From Orbilia blumenaviensis (taxonomy: Eukaryota > Ascomycota > Orbiliomycetes > Orbiliales > Orbiliaceae), in contig JAVHNS010000002.1 of assembly GCA_036872755.1 (NCBI GenBank), positions 3,782,001 through 3,846,000 on the forward strand: a stretch of 64,000 bases of DNA, written 5' to 3'. Below, piece by piece: positions 46,923-59,754 of the stretch; positions within the stretch are counted from its first letter, which is position 1; every line of letters starts with the position of its first letter. The notes beneath the pieces are model-generated. The model was not told where the DNA came from and ran no database searches. It was given only the letters and a program-made list of their open reading frames with translations. The translations under genes and the position numbers were made by a program.

Positions 46923-47489
46923 CTTGTCTTTGTATTTATTTGGGTATAGAGTAGGTTTGAAGGCGATGTATGATGATAAAAATGCGGAAGGTGGAGTGGG
47001 ATGACGCGTAGGTGGGAGGATAGTGAGATATCTCCGGGGGTATTATATATACTAATGTTGCTAGCAGCGTGGTATGCAGGAGGTTGGCAACTATATCGAC
47101 CAGCGACTGGATGGGAACGAAGAACCAAGATATAAAAGAAATATCTAAGCGTGAACTTTTATAAGGGATAAAGAAAAAACGCCGTTTTGATGGTGAGAAG
47201 ACTATGGGATATCAGGAAGCCTTGGAGCTGTAGCCAGCAGGACGGTGATAAGGAGAGATGAGGTTGACAACCGAGATCGGGTGATTTAGCCGCCTCTCTG
47301 CGGTTAACGCGTCTAGCGCAAGAATGCAACGCTCGCAACAACTGAACCAATTGCTTCACACACACCCGCAGTTCTCCGACAAGATAAAAGCAGATCACTG
47401 GTAAGAAGACAAAAATTAATTCTGAAAATACAACAAGAAAAGGGGTTTCTTTAATCAGTACTTCTAATTTTGATTAAAAAATTCGGCGG
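46923..47489. other. taf10 upstream region, no gene seen
   Basis: Contains the taf10 promoter and 5' leader and the 3' flank of the small minus-strand ORF. Frames on both strands are short and overlap one another, without motifs. Confidence 0.5.
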
Positions 47490-47828
47490 CTACCGGGAAG
47501 TAACGGTTTTAACGGTAACTAGTGGAACAACATGGGCAGGCTTCGTGACATATACGACAGTAACGGGCGGGCTGGTAGCAATCGGGGGACTACTGTGAGT
47601 GCTGGATATCAGTTGGTCGTTATACTGGATATCATGCATGCCATTTGGAGGAAGCTGATTCATTCCCCCTTTAGACGACTTGGAAGATTCAATGTTGGCA
47701 ACAGCTCCAGACCCTAGTAGTGGTTGGACTCCTTGGAGGGAACTTGTATCTGCCAAGGCGGACAAAAGAGCCGGGATGGGAAAAGTAAGGGCTTTTGAAA
47801 CAGCGACTAAAATTATAGCAGCTCGCAT
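47490..47828 (-). CDS. Possible small secreted protein, 112 aa
   Basis: The single frame from ATG 47828 begins MRAAIILVAVSKALTFPIPA and then LLSALA, a plausible signal peptide of about 26 residues. The mature part is Ser/Pro/Thr/Val-rich and ends in VTVVYVTKPAHVVPLVTVKT, a style common in fungal wall-associated proteins. It has no cysteines and no recognised domain. A plus-strand frame (47680-48057) overlaps its 5' half, so the coding strand is not certain. Confidence 0.35.
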   Translation of the reverse strand: MRAAIILVAVSKALTFPIPALLSALADTSSLQGVQPLLGSGAVANIESSKSSKGGMNQLPPNGMHDIQYNDQLISSTHSSPPIATSPPVTVVYVTKPAHVVPLVTVKTVTSR

Positions 47829-50800
47829 CGTTGATAGGTATTTTCTTGAGTGTCTTCTTCGGTGCGATATTTACTGCGATTTGTCAGCCCAAGATTCGAC
47901 AGATAGATCGCGGGGCAGGGAATATAATTTGTTCGCTCTTCTAGATATGATATGGGTCAATTTCGATGCTCCAAGTTTGGAGCTTGCGTGGTTTACAAAT
48001 TATTCATACACATGCATAGTATGTATACGTTTAGAGCGTTGCATAGTCCATATATAGTTATCGGTGATATTTAACAGTGAGAGATCCGGAATAAAGACTG
48101 TTATTAGTCTTATGTGAGTTCGTCAAAGACGGACGCAGGACCGAGTGCGGCCTGATGAACCCTTACAGCTCCAGCCTTAATCACTCTCTACAGCTCTGTA
48201 TCCTGTTCTGACAATATCCTTTTATATAGAACCTTTAAGAATTAATTTGTTTCACCTCAAAATCTAACCCGGTGGTGGCATTGGTTTGTTTGTTTCGTGA
48301 TGTCGTATAAGTGTATAATTACTGGTTCTATTATTATACAAATAGTTCCAAGGCTTTTAATCTACTCCCTCGTCTTCCCCTAGTTATTGCTATGCTATAC
48401 TATAGTACTATGGTTTTCCCATTCATAGCCGTGTTTTAATTAGTTCTTCGGCTCAGTAGCTTGTAGCCCACCAGACTTAGTGAGATATTGTGTGAAGTTT
48501 CGCCAAACGTAAACGCCAATTTTTCGGCTTTACACTCCTTTCTTAAAAGTTATACTCGCGATTACCGATGAATATTGGGACCAACAAGTCAATATAACAA
48601 CTTATATGCATATATGACTAGTTAGGGGTACTTCTCGTTTCAAAATCGTGCATCGGTGCTCTGGAACTATATTTAACAGACTCTACATATCAACTTTTAA
48701 ATTCTAGCCCTCAATTTTAGAGTTTTTGTAAAGATTTCTTGGTGTGAATTTAACTATTTGCCTGTTCTCTTGCTGGATCCTTACCATAGATTTGGTGTTG
48801 AGACGCTCTCCCGGGATCCCCGGTCGGCCCTATGAGGTGTCAAACGTTGATATAAAGTTGTTAAATTAACTAGGTTATGCAGCCACACCAGATCAACAAG
48901 AGTTAAAAAGATGAACGGATTTGTGAATCAGTTGGTCCAACCTGAGCCTGGCCCAGCCGAGGGGCTGGCATAACCCAGTTAATCTAACACGCTTATGTCG
49001 CCTCACGCCCTAGCCTTGTTAGCAACGTTACGAGAAGGATCCATGCATGGAGAAAGGTGGTACCTTATGAAGTTATTGGCCAGAGGTAGTCAGACCACTA
49101 GCATACGCATTAAGTAATACTTATGCCTATCCATGTAATATCACGACGGTTTGGTTTTGGTGTGTTTTTGGTGTGTTAATCCTCGATCCGGGTCTAATCT
49201 AGATTTCGATGTCACTACATTCATTCACAGTGCACTCCAATGGAGTGGCTAGTGGTACCATGTTGCCAATCGCCCGAGGTCGTACAATCTTTGTACAACC
49301 TCCCGTCGCTACGCAATTTGCAGCCGATAAAACAGAACAAGGCTAGGTTTTATTTATGTATCGATATTTGTGATAAATTTACAAACCAAATTCCCCTATG
49401 AATTCGGATTGATGACTCCCTACCTAAAATTTAGTAAGCTGAATAGTACTGGTAGCCACTCAAGTCCCATTCATGGGATCAATAGTCTTCTGGTGGGAAA
49501 GACGTATGGTAGCGTCAACAAGAGAATTAATTAACTTCTACGATCGTACGATGGGAGGCTTTTAATATTTATTTATTCCTCCTTCGTGCATCTGCTTAGA
49601 GCCAAGAATAATCGCAACTTCGACTAATTCTTGTATTCCGCTCAGCTGACTCTGGCTTTGTAGGAGACCCTCACATCTACATATACATCCGGTCGGGAAT
49701 TTAGAATCTACGGCCAGAACCAGGAACTTTGAGCTCATGCGATTCGGAGTCTATGACGACTTGATTGCGTGGACATCCAATAATTGGGCCACAGATCGGC
49801 TCTATGAAGATATTTAGTATCCTGGGGAATTGCACTAGTGGTAGTGCCCCCCATGGTTTTCTTGCAAGTTTCTGTCATATTTTACAGGTGCAACCTACAT
49901 GATCGACTTGGTTCCATATATTTTGGTAACCTGCGGCACGATATATTCCGTTTAAAAGGCCGAAGGCCATCCGGTTTTGAAAGATTTCTAATTGAGAGCT
50001 CTCCAGAATACACCAAACAGTCTTATCTGCCCAGCGGTTTCGCTGAGCTTTTGAACGCGGCATGCGACGGCGAATATAAGTCCATGCAAATAAATATTCA
50101 TAAGTTCCGAGCGTTATCGGTAGATACTGCACGGTAAACTGTCGAGCTGAGGCCTTTTTCCATGAATTTCAGGTACGTTTATGCAAACCCATACTGTGGG
50201 GCAATAAAACCCTGTAATCACAGCTGTCGATTGTGGATCTGTAGCAAAATCATGGAAGCAAGGCACATAGCAGGAAAGGAACAGTGGGTCTTCAGGATTA
50301 CAATACCTTAATAAGCTTGATATTATCGTCCGAAAGCTAACGAGCACGCGAAACACATCGGTAGAGAATTCTAGAAAGCCAAGTTTACCAGCCGTTTGGA
50401 AAACAAGGATTGCTCTGGCTAGTAAGTTTAGGCTATGCATCTGGTATTTACCTCTGGGGGTATACACTTCTGCTTTTCAAAGGGATAAAGGGATTTTCAA
50501 TCAAAAATCCAGATCATCCTCAAGACGCTCTAGATCGCTGGATTGCGGTAAATTCCGGGCTTCATACCCATGTATTTCGCGGGCATATGACCAGAAAAAT
50601 CGTTCTTAATGATAAGCAATATTATGAGGTGGAATATATTAGGATTCATAGGAACCTTAAATATTCCGGTGCTAAAATGGGTTTATAGACAACTGGAAAT
50701 GAGATTCCCGTCGGTACCGCGGTATCGCATGCGCATGTGACCTGAATACTCCGGACGAGTGTGCAGGGCGGGGATAATATATGTAGATACTTTCTGCAGA

Positions 50801-51884
50801 GTATTTTGAGGCCCGCAAATATTGAATATTAGTCAATATTAGAGCCATCCCATAGTTCTTGCTCTCGATTCGATGCTTAGTATCCAATTTATGTATAAAA
50901 AATAAGATAGTTCTGATCTTATGTCTAATACCCCGCAAATTCTCATATTGCGCGATTCAGTTGGTGTTATCGGCACCCCTTCTCGGATCCCCTTGCAGGC
51001 CTTGCAGACTCCTGATCATGAGAACCAAGGAACAAAGTTCGGCACGAAAATGCATGAAAAGTGGAGCCCAAGCCCAAACCGCGGCTGTCCCTGGTCTAAA
51101 AAGCCGGCGCTAGCCCCAAAAATACCCTAACGAACCGCTCCGCAAAAGCCTGTGAAAGTCCGGACCGTTGCACTGGCCCTGTTTTTTGAGGGCGTTGTGG
51201 CCTCGCTCATCGGCATTGCCATCGGCTTCACGGATCAGGCGTAGAACTAAATTTATATACCCCTGAGCTAATGTTTCATGGCTCTACGTGTGGTATTGAA
51301 ATTTCTGATTTTGTGTTCCTGGCGTCTGAGCGTCAGAAGGCGAGCCGGGGTCTTCCCTCTTATGCTTGGCTGCACCAATTGATCATACCCCACATTTGGG
51401 GATCTGATGACGACTCTGTGCGACCAACCTGCAGAAGTTGTGGGGTCTCCACAGCCAGTTTCATCTGAATTTTTTCAGTTCAATAATGTGATATTTAATA
51501 TATCTTTATGGTTATAAAAAAATTTTATTGCATTAGATCCCTAGATGCCGCCACGAGAGAAATTACAGGGGACAGCTTTGGGCGCTCGTAGACGAATTCG
51601 AGCGGGACCAGTTTATTCATTAATTATTAAGGCTGATAGTATAATATCAATATCCCAAAATTTCTCAAAGATGTCTTTACCCGGTAGAGTTTTGAGGCTA
51701 GTGTCTATACCGCTTCGACCGTGGGTGATCTTCGGTGGTTTGTAATTCCGATGAAGTCACAAATTTGTCCAGATGACCATGGTGAGAGTATGATATAAAA
51801 GACTGACAGATCGTCCACAGGGAGGAGAACAACTCATCATTCATCAATTCCAGAAACAATCATTCTGGTTTTTTTTAACCCAAG
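47829..51884. other. Gene-poor region (4 kb)
   Basis: No supported gene. Frames at 49838-50137 and 50410-50688 on + have no motifs and appear to be chance or decayed coding sequence. The right end is the amylase promoter with a TATA box. Confidence 0.5.
51794..51800 (+). promoter_or_regulatory. Probable TATA box of the amylase gene
   Basis: Reads TATAAAA, about 90 bases upstream of the amylase ATG, a usual spacing for a strongly expressed secreted enzyme. Confidence 0.5.
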
Positions 51885-54819
51885 ATGAAGTTTTTGGGCA
51901 TCTTAAACTTTCTTCTCTTTTCGCTGGCATGCCTGTTCAGCTCGGTGCACGCAAGTGTTCTTGGCCGACGGGCTCTCCCTGTCAGTTTGAACTCGTATAG
52001 TTACTCGAATAATGTCTTGTCTGGTTCCATAAATGTAAGTATCCGGGTATTCTCCGTATCACTTTGATCCTAAGAGCTGGATTGGTACCAAATCCTCGTA
52101 TGGATGTATCTACCTAGTTAGCCAAGGAGCCATTGCTAACAAACTTAAATTAAAATCAGATCCAAAATATTGCCTATCAGAAGGTAGTATCAGTATACTG
52201 GGCGCAAGGAAACAACTGGCAGGGCACACCTATCGTAGCTTCATACTCTTCCGGTCCTAGCAATGGATACGAGACCTGGGTTTTCTCTGGTACAGCAGTC
52301 GGTGCGACACAACTGTACATCAAATACGACGTTAGCGGCACATCGTAAGTACAAAACCCTGTCTCATTTAGATATATTGGGTTGAATTACTAAACCTCTT
52401 TGGCCCTGGCCATGATAAAGGTATTACTATCCTGGAAATTATGTCAACGTCCAGGTATCATCTTCCACAACAACTACCACGACCACCAGTCGTACGACTA
52501 CAGTTGGAACCACGACTACTAGTACTTTAGTGACTGTCCCGACACCATCCACAATCTCTACATCTTCCGCTGCCACAAGCAGTACTAGTGTTGTACCTTT
52601 CACTGGAAGTGTATCCCCGTCAGCGATACCATCGTTCAGAGTTGAACCAGTACCATATGAGGCACCCGCAACGGCTCCCTCCGGATGTGGAAACTTCAAC
52701 GGAAGGGACTCATGTGCCTCCGGCTCTTTTCCGGACTCTTCAGAAAATCGAAGATGGCAGACACCTCCTAATACTGACCCGCAATACGTCTCATCTTTTC
52801 AATCTCTTGGGAAGCTTGTTGGCTATGCGGATATTCAGTACAATAGCGCTCGGGATGCCGCTGTTGTCGTTATTAACTGTTTGAGCAAGACTGCTGCTAG
52901 CTTGACATACTATGTTAACAATGTCGCCCAAACTTCGAACTTGGTTCAGGTTACAACTGCAAATACTGGTGGTCTAAATATTAGGGTCACAGACTCGACT
53001 GGTGGTTCATTAACACTCGAGACCCTATATTTCTTGTGGGAGAACCCAGCAGTATCTGGAGGGCTTAGCAATTTTAATAATGGGCAAAAGGGAGCTATCG
53101 TGGAGCTTTTTGGGTGGCCCTATGAGTATGTCCCGTATTTCCATACCCTTCCCAAATCCATCCGCTAATATCTTGCACCAATCAGTGATATTGCGAAAGA
53201 GTGTACATTTTTAAGCAAGGCAGGATATATGGGTGTTAAGATCTGGCCTCCACAGGAACACGTAAGCCAACTGACAATATATTTTCGAAATCGAGGCCTC
53301 GCTAACCAGTGTAGGTTTGGGGATCCAACTATTACGAGCCTGATAATCAATTCCGTCCGTAAGTAATACGCCGAATGCAATCAATGACTTGCCCTCAATT
53401 CTGTTGGCTAATAATATGATCCTGATATCAGATGGTATTTTGTATACCAGCCGGTTTCTTACCGCCTCCACTCTCGGTCGGGTACAAGAGAACAGCTTAG
53501 AAATATGATTAAGGCTTGCCGTTCCGTCGGTGTCCGTGTCTATGCAGACGCTGTTATCAACCATATGACAGGAAACGGGAATGATATTCAAAACCATCGA
53601 AACTCTGACTGTAGCACTTACACCGGCCACAATGCTACTGATGGCTCTCCATACTTCACATCAGGGAACACTTACCTGATTAACCCCTATACCGGAACCA
53701 GACCAGCTCCTGAATTCCCATCTGTTCCCTTTGGGCCCAGCGACTTCCATTGCGACTGTGCACTTAACAGCTGGACAGACGGTGGCGTTATTACTAACTG
53801 TTGGCTTGTTGGTAAGTCTGGCACTCTCCAAACTAATTTTTGATAACTCCGCAAGTGAACCGATTTCGGTCGCAGTGACGCTGACAGATTTTCGTCCTTC
53901 TCCCCTATAGGGTTACTTGATCTCAACACCGAAAAACCTTATGTTCAGGATCGCATAGCTACTTACTTAGCGGACCTGCTATCAATTGGTTTCAGCGGGT
54001 TCAGAGTGGATGCTGCCAAGCATATTGGCCCGTCAAGCATGGCCCAGATTCTTGCCCGATTTAAACAAAAGCTTGGGGGTGGCACACTTCCTGCAGATTG
54101 GATCTCCTGGCATGAAGTTATTATGGGTGGAGAAGCTGGCCTTCTTGCTTGTGGTGGAGGTGAATGGTCTTGGTATACCAACTTTAACAATAAGCTTAGT
54201 GGTGTTGGCTTCTCACAAGCCGATATTGATAAGACAAAGATCTGGAGCTCCGATTATCCAAAGGAACATCCCATTTGCGGGTCCTGGATTATACCCTCCA
54301 CACGATTTGTCATTCAAAATGATGACCACGACCAACAAAAGTAAGAGGATAATCCATTACCAAATCGTGCATGTTGTCACCAAAGTCAAGCGCTAACTCT
54401 TATAACGTTAAATCAGCCCTGGGTCTTCATCCCGCGATATGCAAGACAAAGGATCCGTTCTTATTAAATCCAAGGATGTAGCAGCACACAGGGCGTTCGA
54501 GGTCCAACTTTTCACTAGAACTGACGGTAATTGGCAGATCCGTAATATTTTGTCAAGCTATATGTTCATGAACAATGGTGCTTCTGGATACCCAGATGGA
54601 CTTAGCGATTGTTCTCTGTATACTGGAAGTCAGTCTCGGAGTGGATGCCTCGGAGTGCCATATGACCAAGCATATGTTGCCAATGCGTGTGGCTACACAA
54701 TGTCTCAGGGGAAGTACACAAGGGTGCATAGAGATCTATCGATCATCAACGCCATGAGAGGTTGGGTTGGTCTTGGCTCAACGAGCGCTAGTGCTCTTGG
54801 AATTTCGGGGTGCTCTTAA
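51885..54819 (+). CDS. Secreted alpha-amylase (GH13) with N-terminal starch-binding domain, eight exons
   Basis: Exons: 51885-52034, 52160-52344, 52421-53125, 53186-53261, 53315-53358, 53432-53811, 53911-54340 and 54417-54819. All donors are GTAAGN or GTATGT and the phases close to 790 aa. Domains: signal peptide (about 1-24), a CBM21-like starch-binding domain (about 30-120, with YQKVVSVYWAQGNNW and YETWVFSGT), a Thr/Ser-rich linker (about 120-180), a further domain with GCGNFNGRDSC, and the GH13 catalytic barrel from GAIVELFGWPY. Catalytic regions: DAVINH; FRVDAAKH (nucleophile Asp547); WHEVIMGGEAG (acid/base Glu582); DDHD (His653-Asp654). It hydrolyses internal alpha-1,4 bonds of starch or glycogen outside the cell. 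The C-terminal sequence (YTRVHRDLSIINAMRGW) is intact. The third intron's neighbours are short: exons 4 and 5 are only 76 and 44 bases. Confidence 0.93.
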
Positions 54820-57018
54820 GAGTTGAGGCTTAATTCGCTCAATGAAACTAAACATTTGAACGGATCTTTCCGTTCTTATTTCTTTTCGATCGTGTATATA
54901 GTTTGGAGGGTCATTTAATCTATTGTCCGAAGGTTAACTTTCGCTACAAAAATCAGTCGATGAGTCAAGAAATTGTGATAATTCCTTGCAATTGGTCTCG
55001 CAAAGTAATTGCCGGTCTCTATGAAGTAGCCTGCACTTTGTGTGATTTGAGATCGTAGTTCCAATTTGTGATAATATAATGTCATGAGCTAGGGTTGGAT
55101 TGGCAACTATATTAATGCTTGCCCTTGTAGTATACCATGCTTCGTTGGCAAGGTGATTATTACCGCAGCACGCTGGAAGATATTTATGTAGTAAAAATTA
55201 AGATCAGGGAAGCTGAGTTGTAAATAGACCCGCGGGGCTGTAAACTCTATCTTTGCATTGATGGGGTCAGAGAGATCACATTGACAACACTGTTAAGGAC
55301 CCCGACATTTTTCACTATAGATAACAAGATAATTGTAAATAACTGATTTAGTCTCGGTCCCACACGCTGTTGACTACTAATTGATTATTATTAATACATA
55401 GGCAATGCAGGAAAATTCTGTTTCTCGAATGCCGCGAGAGACTTGCGGATGCATACCTAATAGATGTTTCGAGCATAGGTCGCACTGGCTCGGACGCAGG
55501 TCCTGGAGGCAGATCATGTGGACAGGGTTAACGTTTAAGGGAAGCGATATCGCCTGATGGTAAAGGTACGAGGTACCATACAAAGTGTCATATGATTCTC
55601 GTCAAAAAAATCCTGAACAGGGCTATAGCTGCGCGCTCAATACAAAAGCGGGCCCGCCATTATTGCTAAGACTATCTATTAATTCCACTAGCTACTAGCA
55701 AAGGCCTCGAAAACTTTACCCCCCGCCAAGGAGTACCGATACGTGCGAAGCAGCTGGTAGCTTGAATTGAGACATGCAGCGGGAAGAAAGAAGAAATCAA
55801 TTACTTAATACCATTCCCCTCTATCTTAGGGACATGCCTGAGAGTATGGGGGTGAAGACCAATACTCCTTCGCTTCAGTTGCCAATTTCAAACCACTGCA
55901 TGCACCCGGTCAGCAACTGCAGGGTATAAACTGCCATCGGAAACGAAATTCAACCTGAAAATTCGCTCGCCAAGTGTTCAGCGAGCTCTTTGAGGGTTCC
56001 GAACTGCTGCCAAGAGTTTTAGTACCGAACTACTTCATGCAAGGCTCCGAACCGCTATCTTGTGCTCAAGGCACTTATTGGAAGCCAGCGGGTAAACGCG
56101 CTATGATTGACAAATATTTTAACATGGGAATCGGTAGTTGTGGAGCTCGAACGTCGTGGCCATTAATCAGAGCTATGATCAACCAAAGTTTATCCTCGCC
56201 AAGATCAACACGATCGAAATATCTTAGGCACCCTGCAGCTGGTCTCTGATAGTCGCAAAATGCAACAATCATTTGGGGTTTCTTGATGCGTTCGATAATC
56301 GGGGTTACTTCGTGTAGGATGGTTGACGAGACCAATGTGTTCTCTTTTCGGCCTCAATTTCATCGCATGCATTGCGTAAGCGTATTACACGGATTTGTAG
56401 AACGTAGTTAGGAAACCCAGTGAAAGGGGCCATGAAGCCCTGCGTGAATAACGCGTACGTGACGAATAAAGGCTATTTGCGGGGAGCCCTCCCGGGATGA
56501 ATAGGTATACTAGGAGTTATTTCCGGGGATTGTTGAAATGCCCAAAACAACTAAAAGCTTGATATTTTATGGTTTCATGAACCAGGTTTCACGAAGTGGC
56601 CCGATATATCGATACTTTGTAGGGAAACTATTCCCTTGTCGCATGAAAATCTTATACAAGCTTGTCACTATTTTCGTGCTGCGCAGACCTGCATGCATAT
56701 CTGGCATCCTACCCTCGGCGATCATGGACATTCCATGGATACCAATCACGAGTATACATTTGCATACAGTGGGAATAAAACTGGCTTTGAGGCCCTAGGT
56801 GCTGTCTATAGATCCATTGCAGGTCATTCAGCTCGAAAATTATAAAAAGGTCATCTACATCCCGTGGTCCCAAATCTTATTCTTTATCATCCAGATCATC
56901 AAGCAGCAGCACTCACAGGCAGCCCTTTCTTTAAAAGAATCACCCTTCAATTTTATATCTATAATTATATATATAAATTCAATCGCCAAGCACCCTCAAA
57001 CAAGTAAACTTTTTCAAA
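54820..57018. other. Gene-poor region (2.2 kb)
   Basis: Amylase 3' flank on the left, promoter of the small cysteine-rich gene on the right. No other gene is recognised. A weak relative of the dispersed motif (minus strand TGGTCTCGTCAACC) is at 56321-56334. Confidence 0.5.
56841..56848 (+). promoter_or_regulatory. TATA-like element upstream of small secreted protein
   Basis: Reads TATAAAAA, 178 bases upstream of the ATG at 57019. A pyrimidine-rich leader follows. Confidence 0.35.
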
Positions 57019-57294
57019 ATGAAAGGAATTTACATTACCATCGCCGCTCTTATCACCGCGGCCCTCGCCGCCCCTCCTGTCGCCCGATCTGAGCCCGGGA
57101 GCCTCTTTGGAAAGAGGGTCTGTACACCTCCAAGCAATTGTCAACTTATCACCGGCTGCGAATATTGCTGTGCCGATAACGTAAGCGCCAATGGTGTTCG
57201 GTGCCATCTTCACCTCCACGACGGCGAACCTGAAGACTGCACTCTTTCCGGCGGGGCACCCGGTGTCGAATGGCACTGTGACGATGAGCACTAG
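57019..57294 (+). CDS. Small secreted cysteine-rich protein, 91 aa
   Basis: Signal peptide MKGIYITIAALITAALA, cleaved before APPVARSEP. A short pro-segment ends in a Kex2-like GKR at residue 33. The mature ~58 residues hold eight cysteines with spacing C-x5-C-x5-C-x2-CC-x10-C-x11-C-x11-C, enough for four disulfides, and a His-rich HLHLHD patch. The ATG context (TCAAAATGA) is good and no intron is needed. Size, pro-segment and cysteine number are those of secreted fungal effector-like or antimicrobial-type proteins, but I cannot assign a family. It does not match the hydrophobin spacing. Confidence 0.75.
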   Translation: MKGIYITIAALITAALAAPPVARSEPGSLFGKRVCTPPSNCQLITGCEYCCADNVSANGVRCHLHLHDGEPEDCTLSGGAPGVEWHCDDEH

Positions 57295-59754
57295 ATAGCG
57301 AGATCTCGTCGTTGTTTTCATATAGGTATATAAATAGTACATACAACCTTCCCATAGTTTGTAATCGCCTTTGGATAGAGATCTAACACTCGTTTATATG
57401 TGTCTAACCAGGGCCCTAAAGAATATTTGTCTTTGATATTATTCTCGGTATTCTGGCCAATGCTAGAACGGATTAATAAGCTTTCACAAGGGATCCGGGA
57501 CATCAGATCTATTCTAGTATATATTGCAGACGTGTTTTTGAACTTTCACTCTTATATCTTTCTGCTGTCATGAGACACATTTACACGCTCGTTAAAGCTT
57601 AATGCCTTAGGATACGGATTATCGTGGGATTGGAGAATATATCGATATCGATGTTTCGTAGATGTTAAATAACCGAAATCATGTCTTAAAATTTTGTATA
57701 TATAACGCACGTTAGCACCAATAAAATAACTATCTTTCAATATCAATTTTTATGTGGGTCAGTGAACTTAGACTTCTAGCAGCCACAAGACCACATATGT
57801 ATATTTTGCCATGCCGTAAACTTTAAATTCGGCTCCTGCAGCCCTTAATCTAGTAGGTACGGATTTTACAGATATTTAGAGGTCTAAAAACTCTCATTTG
57901 TCATTGGTGGATTGGTCGAGCCATGATAAATTAAAGTCTTAGTACTGTGCATCCGGCTCCTGCAGGTACGATGTAAGGGCAAACATATAACTAATGCGCA
58001 ACGATCAATTTTTATCTGCGGAGCTCTGTAGAGTCCAAGATCAGAATTTTTTGTTGTACGATTGTAAATCGAAGCTAGATAGGTAGCAATTGGAAAATTA
58101 CCGGCTACACTAGCAGGCATATAACAAAGCTGCCGGTCTGAAAGAAGTTTTAGGGAATGTTTGACTTAACCAGGATAAATTAATATCGTAATGATGGATT
58201 GATATCATAAAATACCCCCACCTCCCAACTCTGCGTGTATTCATATTCATGGATCCAGCTAGAAGGGGCTCAAAAGCATGCGGGAATAGATTAATCACAT
58301 CTCCATTTGTAACCTGCTCGTGCAAAGACTCAAGGCACCAATGACGCAGAACAAAAGCCAATAGAAACCTTCCCAAACTAGAATGGAAAAAACATCAATA
58401 GCGTTCAGATGTCTATGCATATATGTATTATAGAAGTCAGAGCCTCCACATTACATATCACTTCGGGGACCCACTTGGCTTGAAAACTTTTTTTTTTCAA
58501 AGGTTATAAGATCTTTTAGCAGCGCTGATACACACCTGCAGGTTCGGGTTTAACCGGTTAGCAATCCAAATGGCATTAACCCACCGGCGAGACCACCTCA
58601 TGAGCTTCGCCCAGATATTCCATTTGATCAGGTTGTTCTCTGGCCTTTTTCCCAAGGAAACGGGCCATTCATGCGAAGGACAAGGAATAATAGCTCAAGT
58701 TATGTTGCATCCGGATTCATTGGCATGCATTTGGGACGGGAATCAAGTGGGGGAAAAACCTAAAGTTCATCCGCAGAGTGTGTCTGACCCTGGATTTTCC
58801 TGCTTTTGTTGGCTGATATAGCAGTTCGGACCTTACGTTTCTCAGCTTCCAAGATTCTTGTGCGGTTCCAAGAGTCTTGTAAAGACCTTGGCAGCAGTTC
58901 GGAACTGTGGACTGAAAGAGCTCCCACGGTCGAGTCCAAAATGTTGATCTGAACCACCCACAAAAAACCTCCACATTCTATATCTCTGTCAGTTTTGCCT
59001 TGTTTTACGGTCCTAGATAACCTGGTTTATATTATAAAACTTCACAATAAACAACGCGTAGACAGATGAGACGTCCTCAACCACGTTCTACCCAACTGGT
59101 CGACAAAATACCACATGTTGATTGTTGCACACACACATCAATACAACGAGGAATTTACCACATTTTCAACACACCTTTACCACTATGGTTTACAATAGAA
59201 TCGGCCGGGTGGTGTGCCACCTCGTCTTGGCCAGAAAAAACATTACGTTATATCAATGAGGGGTGGTCAGTTCCTGGGTGGGAGCCAGCGCGCTCATGCA
59301 GGTTCGGTTCGTGCGGGCTGAGATCTACGATCGTATGATACCAGTATACACCCTGCAAATTCATTTCCCATACCATGCGGCTTCCAGCTTGGTCGCCAAA
59401 TTTGAAAAAGAAAATATTCTTTGCAATCAATGCCACCATTTGGGGTCCTATTTGCTTCCTCTTTTGCCAATGTTTGATAACGGCTTACTTCGAGACGAGA
59501 TGCATCGGTGACAAGCTGATAGGTCGGGGCATATGTCTTCCAGCCACCCTATGCATGGCCATGATATCCAGCGAACCGGACATGATTTACAAGCAGAGTA
59601 AATGACGTTCGTATCTTAAAAGCTCCCTAGGGCAGTGTGTGTGTCGCAGATATATAAATTGCGATTATCCAGGCCGCTCGAGTATGAAATTTTTCTAATC
59701 CCTCATCTCCACCAGCCTGCCTCTTCGCGGTCCCTTTCTTATATCCTGCCGCAG
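57295..59754. other. Gene-poor region (2.5 kb)
   Basis: No gene recognised. The string GGCTCCTGCAG occurs twice (near 57832 and 57955). Right end is the promoter of the HGDHWHC-repeat gene. Confidence 0.5.
59651..59657 (+). promoter_or_regulatory. Probable TATA box of the HGDHWHC-repeat gene
   Basis: Reads TATATAA, 104 bases upstream of the ATG at 59755. Confidence 0.4.

Noticed and set aside
49838..50688. Two plus-strand ORFs of 99 and 92 aa
   Set aside because: No recognisable motifs; they lie in gene-poor DNA and look like decayed or chance frames.
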